A DNA stretch of 64,000 nt from Methanoregula sp. PtaB.Bin085. GTDB taxonomy: Archaea; Halobacteriota; Methanomicrobia; Methanomicrobiales; Methanospirillaceae. Numbering within the stretch: the stretch's first letter is position 1; each line of letters opens with the position of its first letter. Below are positions 42,534 to 49,906 of the stretch, in pieces. A model generated the notes under the pieces. That model was not told the DNA's origin. It ran no database searches and was given only the letters and a program-made list of their open reading frames with translations. Made by a program: the position numbers and the translations under genes. Location of the stretch: the NCBI RefSeq assembly GCF_002067035.1, contig NZ_MVQB01000046.1, positions 124,001-188,000 of the forward strand, given 5' to 3'.

Positions 42534-42626
42534 GGGGGGTACCCCCCTGCCCCCTCTCCCGGGGGAGTGGGGGGGTCACCCCCCTCCCGGAGAAAAATCA
42601 GAGGGGGGGATGGGGGTACCTCCCCC
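42534..42626. repeat. G/C-run repeat unit, copy 2
   Basis: The order is GGGGGGTACCCCCC, then C-rich sequence, GGGGGGGTCACCCCCC, an A5 stretch, GGGGGGATGGGGG, and GTACCTCCCCC, 210 bp downstream of copy 1 in the same orientation. It includes the palindrome GGCAGGGGGGTA with its mirror CCCCCCTGCC starting at 42530. Confidence 0.65.
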
Positions 42627-42819
42627 GCTCTTGCAGTTTTGTCGGTATTCCGATAATGCTCCCGATGGACCGGAATTGCTTTGTACGATCAATTCTGGAA
42701 CGCAAAGTGAATTTGGATCATCCCCGGTATAAGGGAATCCCTTGTTGAAGCGCCGGATACTAAACGCGATTCTTCAGGAATACCGGTTTTTTGATGAAAA
42801 CAGTCATTCACAGATACCG

Positions 42820-43851
42820 TCAGTACCCGACGATTACGCGCACAACGGCAAACGAGGCATAGCCGATTGCGGCGCTGATCGGGATCGTAAGGATCCATGC
42901 CCACATGATGTTCCGGGCAACGCCCCACTTCACCGTGCTCGAACCCATGGTTGTGCCGACTCCCATGATGGATGTGCAGATGATGTGGGTCGTGCTCACA
43001 GGTATCCCCGCGATCGATGCCCCGAGAATTGTCGTTGCACCCGCGGTCTCTGCTGCAAACCCGTGGACCGGGCGCAGCCTGGTGATCTTGTATCCCATGG
43101 TCTTCACGATCCTCCAGCCGCCCGACAGCGTGCCGAGTGCGATTGCCGTATAGGAAACAAGCACCACCCACATGGGGACCGGAAGGTGGTTGGGATCCAC
43201 CGATGCCCCGAAATACCCGATGGAAAAAAGGAGCGGGAGAATGATCCCCATCGTCTTCTGTGCATCGTTTGTGCCGTGACTGAAGCTGTACGCTGCCGCT
43301 GAACAGAGCTGAAGTCTTTTGAAGTAAATCTCCGCAGACTGCTTGTTCGCCATCCGCGTCAGCCAGAGAACCGCTGCCATGAAGAGGAATCCGCAGATGA
43401 GCCCGATGACCGGTGAAACGAACATGAACGTCACGACAAGGATTATCGTCTCCATCTTGATGGCTGCAAGTCCGGCAGCGGAGATGCCGGCGCCTGCAAG
43501 ACCGCCGATCAGTGCGTGGGAGGAAGATGTTGGCAGGCCGAAGAACCAGGTTATCAGGTTCCAAAGAATCGCACCCAGGAGTGCACTGAGGATGATATAA
43601 GGGACAACGGCAGTCTGGACAACGTCAAGGTGTATGATCTTGCTCACCGTGCTTGCTACAGCAACACCGAATCCGAAGGCGGCGATGAAGTTGAAGAATG
43701 CCGCGAAGAAGACCGCATTCCGTGGCGAGAGAACCTTGGTCGAAACAACGGTCGAGATGGAATTGGCCGAATCGTGGAATCCGTTCGTGAAGTCAAAGAC
43801 AAGCGCTATTCCGATGATGACGATAATGAGTTCCCATGTCGCTTCGATCAT
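42820..43851 (-). CDS. pit: Inorganic phosphate transporter, PiT family (first copy)
   Basis: A 343-residue membrane protein with about ten helices and the duplicated PiT signatures: FDFTNGFHDSANSISTVVST in the first half and YSFSHGTNDAQKTMGI in the second. LPTSSSHALIGGLAG and PVSTTHIICTS are the re-entrant loop motifs. PiT proteins import phosphate with protons or sodium. It is downstream of a DUF47 gene, a common archaeal and bacterial pairing, and a second DUF47-PiT pair lies directly upstream. Confidence 0.93.
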   Translation of the reverse strand: MIEATWELIIVIIGIALVFDFTNGFHDSANSISTVVSTKVLSPRNAVFFAAFFNFIAAFGFGVAVASTVSKIIHLDVVQTAVVPYIILSALLGAILWNLITWFFGLPTSSSHALIGGLAGAGISAAGLAAIKMETIILVVTFMFVSPVIGLICGFLFMAAVLWLTRMANKQSAEIYFKRLQLCSAAAYSFSHGTNDAQKTMGIILPLLFSIGYFGASVDPNHLPVPMWVVLVSYTAIALGTLSGGWRIVKTMGYKITRLRPVHGFAAETAGATTILGASIAGIPVSTTHIICTSIMGVGTTMGSSTVKWGVARNIMWAWILTIPISAAIGYASFAVVRVIVGY

Positions 43852-43882
43852 GCTGTCATCTCACCGGATCCCAGGAAGACCG

Positions 43883-44512
43883 TCACGAGTGCCGGATCGC
43901 AATATCGGACAGCACGTTTGCCACGTCCTCGCAATAGTCCGTTGCGCTCTCAAGATGTTCGTAAATATCCTTGTATTTGATAATAGCAATAGCGTCGGTT
44001 GTCCTGAACAGGTCGGTGACTGCATGGGCGAGGACGTCGTCGGCAAGGTTCTCGAGCCGGTTCACCTCGATACAACGCTCTTCCACGTAGCGCGGGTCCT
44101 TGATCGATCGGATGCCTTTGACCGCGCTCTCGATCTCCACGGTGGACATGTGGATGAGTTTTGCCAGTTCGATCATGTGCGAATCGGTGCTGCTGATGCC
44201 GTAATAGAACATCTTCTCGGTTGCTCCGTCGATATAGTCCAGCACCTCGTCCATTGCTGAAGCGAGGCGGGAGATCTCCTCGGGATCGAGCGGCGTGATG
44301 AACGTGCTGTTCAGCTGTTCGTAGATGTCATGGGTGATCTGGTCTCCCTTATGCTCGAGCTTCTCAATCTCGTGGCGCTTCTCCTTGACATTGGTGAAAT
44401 CCTCGGTCAGCGCCACGAGCTGCCATGCCGCCTCCTTCACAATGCCGGCCTGCTTCTCGAACATGTCGAAAAAAACCTTGTCCTGCGGTATCAGCAATTC
44501 CCGGAGACCCAT
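43883..44512 (-). CDS. DUF47 (PhoU-like) phosphate transport accessory protein, first copy
   Basis: A 209-residue all-helical protein of the DUF47/PhoU-like family: MGLRELLIPQDKVFFDMFE, then EKLEHKGDQITHDIYEQL and TPLDPEEISRLASAMDEVLD, metal-binding E/D-rich helices. Such proteins sit beside PiT genes and are thought to regulate phosphate uptake. It has the same length as its paralogue at 45757-46386, about half the residues being related by eye, so the pair arose by duplication. Confidence 0.9.
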   Translation of the reverse strand: MGLRELLIPQDKVFFDMFEKQAGIVKEAAWQLVALTEDFTNVKEKRHEIEKLEHKGDQITHDIYEQLNSTFITPLDPEEISRLASAMDEVLDYIDGATEKMFYYGISSTDSHMIELAKLIHMSTVEIESAVKGIRSIKDPRYVEERCIEVNRLENLADDVLAHAVTDLFRTTDAIAIIKYKDIYEHLESATDYCEDVANVLSDIAIRHS

Positions 44513-44569
44513 AACAAACCCACCGGTAATCAGCAGCAGGTCATAAAAACATAGCGAAATTGCGTCCGG

Positions 44570-45760
44570 CTACAGGAGCACGAGAAATAAATCCACGGTG
44601 TAATACATGACAAATGCAACGACAACCGCAAGAGGGATGGTGATGATCCATGCCGTCACCATCTCCTGCACGACCCTCCACTGGACGGCGCTCTTCCCCC
44701 GTGTCGCTCCTACGCCGACAATCGCGCCGTTGATGGAATGCGTTGAAGAGACCGGTATCCCCCAGTGCGTCACTGCGGCGAGGATCGCGCTGCTTGCCGT
44801 TGCTGCGCAGAATCCCTGGTACGGGCGGATCTTCGTGATCTCCCGTGCCATCTTGTCCACGACCCGCCACCCCCCGAAACAGGTGCCAAGGCCGATGGCA
44901 ATCGCCGATGAGAGGAGAACCCAGTCGGGCACGGCAAACGTGAGGAGGAACCCGGATGAGACCAGCAGTGCCGTGATCACCCCGACCGCATGCTGGCCGT
45001 CGTTGGCACCATGGGCTGTCGCCTGGATGAGGCACGCGAGCACGTGCAGGGGCTGGAAGATCCTCCGCATCCGGTTCCTCCGGGAATGGCGGAAGAGGTG
45101 GGAGACGATGACATCGAAGACGAAAGCGCCCACCATGCCGATAACAGGCGAAATGAAGATGAAGAGGACGATGGCCAGAAGCCCGCTCAGCTGCACAAGG
45201 CCAAGGAGCATCATTATGGGGATGACCAGCGATGCCCCGCAGAGGGCGCCGAGCATCGCCCCGAATCGTGCGTCCTCGTGGAACGATGCCGTGAAAAGGC
45301 CGAGGGCGATTGCCCCGATCACCGCGCCGGCGATACCGTACACCACGACTTCAGTGACGCTCCCCCACGAGGGCATGATGATGACGGAGAGGCCGGCGAC
45401 TGCCATCCCGGCACCGAGCAGGCCGCCCACCATCGCGTGGCTGCTCGAGATCGGGATGCCGGAACGGGTGGCGACAAAGACGAGCATGATTGCTGTACCC
45501 ATGGCAACGGTGATGGAAAGGGGAGTCAGGCCGGCATGACCGATGACGGCGGTCCCGATGGTGGCGGCAACTGCCGTGGTGAAAAGGTACGGACCGGCAA
45601 GGTTGCAGAGCGCGGTCAGGAGCACAGCCTTTGCAGGGGAGAGCGCCTTCGTTGCGACAACGGTGGCAATCGAATGCGATGCATCGTTGAGGCCGTTGAC
45701 GAAGTTCAGGGCAAGAGCGAGGATGATACCGAAAAGGATGATTGGTTCAATGCCGGTCAT
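44570..45760 (-). CDS. pit: Inorganic phosphate transporter, PiT family (second copy)
   Basis: A 396-residue PiT transporter, longer than the first copy. Motifs: FVNGLNDASHSIATVVATK, IPISSSHAMVGGLLG, ATAHGANDGQHAVGV and IPVSSTHSINGAIVG. It overlaps the upstream DUF47 stop by four bases (ATGA in the reverse strand), whereas the first PiT/DUF47 pair has a gap of 31 bp. Divergence suggests an old duplication with possible specialisation. Confidence 0.92.
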   Translation of the reverse strand: MTGIEPIILFGIILALALNFVNGLNDASHSIATVVATKALSPAKAVLLTALCNLAGPYLFTTAVAATIGTAVIGHAGLTPLSITVAMGTAIMLVFVATRSGIPISSSHAMVGGLLGAGMAVAGLSVIIMPSWGSVTEVVVYGIAGAVIGAIALGLFTASFHEDARFGAMLGALCGASLVIPIMMLLGLVQLSGLLAIVLFIFISPVIGMVGAFVFDVIVSHLFRHSRRNRMRRIFQPLHVLACLIQATAHGANDGQHAVGVITALLVSSGFLLTFAVPDWVLLSSAIAIGLGTCFGGWRVVDKMAREITKIRPYQGFCAATASSAILAAVTHWGIPVSSTHSINGAIVGVGATRGKSAVQWRVVQEMVTAWIITIPLAVVVAFVMYYTVDLFLVLL

Positions 45761-46386
45761 GCATGTGCCTTGGCAATGTCACCGAGTGCATGACCGACGT
45801 CATTGCATTTCTCCATGACCTTTGCCATTCCCTCGTAGATATCCTTGAGCTTGATGATCATGAGCAGGTCTTTTGTCTTGAAGAGTTCGAGGATCGCCCG
45901 CGACAGGAGCTCGGTCGAGAGGTTGTACAGCCGGCTGATCTCGGTGACATGGGATCTGACCTCTTCCGGTTGTGTCAGGGCGGCGAGGTTCTTGGTAGCC
46001 AGGGAAATCTCGGCGGATGCCAGGAGGATGAGGTAGGAGTATTCCTTGAGCACGTCGTTTGTCTCGGGGATCCCGTAGTTGCAGAGCTGGTGGGTGACCC
46101 AGTCAAGCCTGTCCAAAACATCGTCGAGCACGGGGGCGAGCCGTGCGATCTCCTCAGGTTCGAGCGGCGTGATGAGTGACTCATCGAGATGTTCGAAGAC
46201 CTTCCGCGTAATCTCGTCGCCATGGTGCTCGATCTGGCGGACTCTGTGGGCTTTCTCCGTGCCTCCGGGAAGTTCGTGGGTGATCTCGTTCAGCGTCGTG
46301 GCCGCTTCTGAAATGTTATCAGCCATCTCCACGAACAGGGTGAAAAAAACCCGGTCTTCCGGCAGGATAAGGTCGCGGATGCGCAT
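45757..46386 (-). CDS. DUF47 (PhoU-like) phosphate transport accessory protein, second copy
   Basis: A 209-residue protein starting MRIRDLILPEDRVFFTLFVE, parallel to the first copy, with IEHHGDEITRKVFEHL and TPLEPEEIARLAPVLDDVLD. The start at 46386 is chosen because it gives the same length and N-terminus as the paralogue; an in-frame upstream extension has no family match. It heads the four-gene run DUF47-pit-DUF47-pit. Confidence 0.9.
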   Translation of the reverse strand: MRIRDLILPEDRVFFTLFVEMADNISEAATTLNEITHELPGGTEKAHRVRQIEHHGDEITRKVFEHLDESLITPLEPEEIARLAPVLDDVLDRLDWVTHQLCNYGIPETNDVLKEYSYLILLASAEISLATKNLAALTQPEEVRSHVTEISRLYNLSTELLSRAILELFKTKDLLMIIKLKDIYEGMAKVMEKCNDVGHALGDIAKAHA

Positions 46387-46548
46387 GGTATGTGAGTGAT
46401 CTCTGTGGGATGGTAATAAAGAATACGTTGCAGGTATTTCGTATCCTCTTTCCTGACAATAATTTTCTGAATCCTGACAATCAGAACGATTGGTTTTTAC
46501 TCGCGGGAACACATGGCGGAAGGGCGATTCGTCGTCTGAAACAGCCGG

Positions 46549-48474
46549 TTAGATCCCCGCCTTCCTTCTCATCGGCTGGACGTCAGCCCCCTCGAGGTTG
46601 CCGGCAGCCCATACGTACCGTTCCCGTATCGTGGGGGGAAGGTCGCGTTCTGGTATGATCTCAAACCCGTAGGTCTGGTAGAACGGGATGAGACTCCTGA
46701 TGGCGTGCATGTACAGATCATCGTTATGGCAGGCCTCGACGAGGGCACTTACTGCGATATGGGAATATCCCTTTTTCCGGTACAGGGCCGGTGTGAAAAT
46801 TCCGTCCACTTCCATCCCGTCGGTATGGCGCCGGCACCGTGCAACGGAGACCGCCCGGTCATCCAGGAAAACAGCAAAGATCCGATCTGTTGCCGGGTCG
46901 CCCGTGGTGTCGTGGTACTCCTTCCAGACCTCGTCCGCGACTGAAAATTCCTCTGCCTCCAGCTCACGGACAACCGGAACGATTGCATCCGGTTCTGACG
47001 GCAGCCCTTTTCCCATCACATACCCGGGAGACAGGAGGGGATTCCCTGCGACGCCGGAAGGGATCCCGCCGACGCCCCTGATGCGGTAACCCTCCGGCGG
47101 CACGAGGATCTCGAACCGTATCCCTTTCCCGGGGATGCCGGTCTCCCGGATCCCGACCCCTGTCAGGATCAGGATCTCGTGGGCGAGAAAGAGGCCGCAC
47201 CCGTAGGTCTCGCTCCGCTGGGTGAAAAGGGAGCTCTTGGCTGCTTCTGGGATGCCTTTCCCGTTATCCTCAACGATGATCGTACAGCCCCTGGTATTGA
47301 TATGGTAGGTCACGACCACCCGGTCTGCACCTTTCCCGTCCTTCCGGGAATTCTCGAAGATGTGGTAAAAGACTGTCGGAATATGCGGATCGGTGAAGAT
47401 CTCGAGACGGGCAGTCCATGATCGGAACGTGATATTCTTCAGTTCGCTGCGTTCTGCAGCAGCAGTGCTCGCCTGCAGGACCGGGATCCAGACCGGCGGG
47501 GTTGTCCCGATATCCCTGAATTCCCGCGAGATCTCGACCTGGCGCTGGATGGCATTGGCCGAATCCTGGATATTGGCTATAAAGGTCAGGACATCCGGGT
47601 CATTGAACTTCATGACCCCGATCGAGAGGTGGCCGTATAAGACTGCCAGTTTCTTGGCGATATCGTTGCGGACAATCCCGGCAAGGATATTCAGCCGGCT
47701 GCCGGTTGTCTGCAGTGCCGACTGCAGCATGACCTCCGGGGTGATATCCCGTATGACCTCGATTCCCCCCGTGATCTTTCCGTCCGCATCGGTGAGCACG
47801 GTAGCCGAGATGCGGAGGTGCGCCCCTTTCCCTTCATGAAAGTGGGGGATAAAGACCTCGCTGCTGTACGCCTTGGCCTCTTTCCTGACGCCGGGGTAAA
47901 TTTCTTCGGGATTTTTCTCCGGATCAAGGATCATATCGACAAGGATTGGCCTGCGGTTTCCATAGAACGGGATCGCATACGCGTGATCCCCCCTGCCGAG
48001 CATATCCTCCTTCCCCGTCCCGGTCAGATCCTCAATTGCCCGGTTCCATGCAATCACCCGCCCGTCCCTGTCGATGGCAAAGGTCGGGTCCGGCAGGAAC
48101 TCGATGATCTCGTGGAGCTGCTGCTCCGAGATCCGGAGGCTTGATGAAAGGTACGACACGACGGCGCCGACCATGATGAAGATGATGCAGCGTGCCATGA
48201 CTGTGAAACCGAGGAGAGTCTCCTGCGGACCTGCAGCAAGAGCTATTGCAGCATATACGATGGCAATGCAGGCAGAAAAGACAACGCCCCGTCGTGGATA
48301 CCAGTATCCCGTCAGGATGATAGGGAGGTAGAAGAACTGGGAGAAGACAACCGAGATGCCCTGGCTGAGGGCGATATAGTTTACTGCCGTAACAAGGACG
48401 GTAAGGCCGGTCAGAATCCAGAAACGGTTCCGGCGGGGCGGCTGCGTGTTGTCGAAAAGGTAATGCGGAATCAT
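46549..48474 (-). CDS. Membrane histidine kinase-like protein fused to a GNAT acetyltransferase
   Basis: A 641-residue protein: about four transmembrane helices (20-110), a PAS domain (about 118-245), a dimerisation helix pair, an HATPase_c domain (N-box HIFENSRKDG, G1 VEDNGKGIP, G2 YGCGLFLAHEI), and from about residue 480 a GNAT domain. Where kinases of this type read ITRHDLRNQL, this one reads IVRNDIAKKL: the phospho-acceptor His is Asn. It may signal without autophosphorylation or depend on another kinase. The GNAT domain closely resembles the stand-alone protein at 29898. It is the last gene of the chemosensory run. Confidence 0.87.
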   Translation of the reverse strand: MIPHYLFDNTQPPRRNRFWILTGLTVLVTAVNYIALSQGISVVFSQFFYLPIILTGYWYPRRGVVFSACIAIVYAAIALAAGPQETLLGFTVMARCIIFIMVGAVVSYLSSSLRISEQQLHEIIEFLPDPTFAIDRDGRVIAWNRAIEDLTGTGKEDMLGRGDHAYAIPFYGNRRPILVDMILDPEKNPEEIYPGVRKEAKAYSSEVFIPHFHEGKGAHLRISATVLTDADGKITGGIEVIRDITPEVMLQSALQTTGSRLNILAGIVRNDIAKKLAVLYGHLSIGVMKFNDPDVLTFIANIQDSANAIQRQVEISREFRDIGTTPPVWIPVLQASTAAAERSELKNITFRSWTARLEIFTDPHIPTVFYHIFENSRKDGKGADRVVVTYHINTRGCTIIVEDNGKGIPEAAKSSLFTQRSETYGCGLFLAHEILILTGVGIRETGIPGKGIRFEILVPPEGYRIRGVGGIPSGVAGNPLLSPGYVMGKGLPSEPDAIVPVVRELEAEEFSVADEVWKEYHDTTGDPATDRIFAVFLDDRAVSVARCRRHTDGMEVDGIFTPALYRKKGYSHIAVSALVEACHNDDLYMHAIRSLIPFYQTYGFEIIPERDLPPTIRERYVWAAGNLEGADVQPMRRKAGI

Positions 48475-48625
48475 CGGAGGATCCGGTCCGTACTTCTTCC
48501 TGTGGTAACGTTCTGGCAGTCATCCGGTCTGGTCCGGGATATCACGAAAGGCTTTGCACAGGGTCTCATACAGCTGACCTCATTGTGGTCATGGCATCAC
48601 GGGAAATCCGGGAGCATATGATGGT

Positions 48626-49906
48626 TCATGGTTTGATCCGGATCGCTCCTTTCGGGCACTTCATCTCGAACTTTGCCCCTTTCCCGGGAATACCTGTCTC
48701 CCGGATGACAATACCGGTTATGGTCAGGACCTCCCGTGTCAGGAAGAGCCCGAGACCGGTATTCATGCCGTACTCGTAAGCGAAGATCTTCTCCTTCTCT
48801 TCATCCGCAATCCCGATCCCGTCATCCTCGCAGATGATCGTGCCGCCCGACTCGTTCTCCTCGTACCGGAAGCGGATGGTTGTGGTCTTCTTTCCGTACC
48901 GCACGGCATTATCGATAAGGTTGAAAAAGACCTTCTCAATGAGGGGATCTGCATAGATCTCAACTGCGGAAGGAATAGCATTCTCCAGCCGGATCCGGCC
49001 AAGGGTAATATATTTGCCGGTATCATCCACCAGGTGCCGTGCGTTCTTCCAGACCGGCGATTTGACACCGATCTTCTGATATTCACCGGTAAATTCCACG
49101 GTATTGATGGTCTGGTTGACGATATCCATCGCGTTCGAAACGTCTGTCCAGGCACTCGCGGGATCCTTCTCCCGCCGTGCAAGGGAGAGTTCGAGGTATT
49201 CGCGCATTGCTGTCAGCTGGTTGCGGAGATCGTGACGGGTGATGCTTGCCATCAGCTGGAGTTTCTTGTTGGCTTCTGCCAGTGCTTTCTCCGCTTTCAC
49301 CCGTTCAGCATTCTCGGCCTGCAGATCACGGTTTGCTTTCTTCTGGTCGGCAACTGCCTGCTGCAGCTGGTCGCTTTGCAGGTTGAGCCGTTCATGTGCT
49401 TCCTGCAGTTCCGCATTCTTCCGTACAGTGATCTCGTAGGTCGATAACAGGATATTGAGGATCTGCCGGCGGCCTGCCGTCAGGGTGTGGGATCCGTCCG
49501 CCAGCCTCACCTCCAGCGGGTAGCATGTCACGTCATCCCCGGTCTGCGTTGCCATGACCTCCTGGATCCGCGCCTCAATATCCTTCTGCTCGAACGGCTT
49601 GATGATGAAATTGTCCGCCCCCGCCTCGAGCCCGCGGACCACATCCACGGGGTCGAAGAGCTGGGTTACGATGATGACCGGTATGGATTTCAGGGCATCA
49701 TCGGTTTTGATCCGCCGGCAGAGCTCGTACCCGTCCATCTCCGGCATCATGATATCCGTCAGAACGATATCCGGGCGGCCTGCCGCGATCTGCCCGAGGG
49801 CATCCCTGCCGTTCGCGGCAACGGTGACAGTGTGACCCTTCTTTTCGAGGATATACCGCAGCGATTCGGCCTGGGTCCTGCTGTCTTCAACAACGAGTAT
49901 CTTCAT
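48626..49906 (-). CDS. Hybrid protein: receiver domain, coiled coil and histidine kinase
   Basis: A 426-residue soluble protein. The receiver domain occupies residues 1-120 (DIVLTDIMMPEMDGYE holds the phospho-acceptor Asp, with Asp9 in VVEDS and Lys in FIIKPF). A coiled coil (about 165-220) leads to a histidine kinase whose H-box is intact (SITRHDLRNQLTAM), then N- and G-boxes (NLIDNAVRYG, CEDDGIGIADE, TGLGLFLTREV). It starts four bases before the CheA stop, so it is a coupled output or intermediate of the CheA pathway. No membrane helix. Confidence 0.9.
   Translation of the reverse strand: MKILVVEDSRTQAESLRYILEKKGHTVTVAANGRDALGQIAAGRPDIVLTDIMMPEMDGYELCRRIKTDDALKSIPVIIVTQLFDPVDVVRGLEAGADNFIIKPFEQKDIEARIQEVMATQTGDDVTCYPLEVRLADGSHTLTAGRRQILNILLSTYEITVRKNAELQEAHERLNLQSDQLQQAVADQKKANRDLQAENAERVKAEKALAEANKKLQLMASITRHDLRNQLTAMREYLELSLARREKDPASAWTDVSNAMDIVNQTINTVEFTGEYQKIGVKSPVWKNARHLVDDTGKYITLGRIRLENAIPSAVEIYADPLIEKVFFNLIDNAVRYGKKTTTIRFRYEENESGGTIICEDDGIGIADEEKEKIFAYEYGMNTGLGLFLTREVLTITGIVIRETGIPGKGAKFEMKCPKGAIRIKP

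Larger units (their letters stand above)
42048..42819. other. 772-bp convergent intergenic region with G/C-run palindromes
   Basis: No supported gene is present. The region between nth and the phosphate transporter holds at least three long runs of G and C arranged as palindromes (listed separately), separated by ordinary sequence. Ends of both flanking genes face it. An AAGGGAATCCCTT hairpin near 42732-42744 is also present. Confidence 0.6.

Noticed and set aside
42087-42579. Frames of 74-121 residues in the G/C-run region on both strands
   Set aside because: They encode Pro/Gly runs produced by C and G tracts in all frames and have no ribosome-binding site or homologous pattern.
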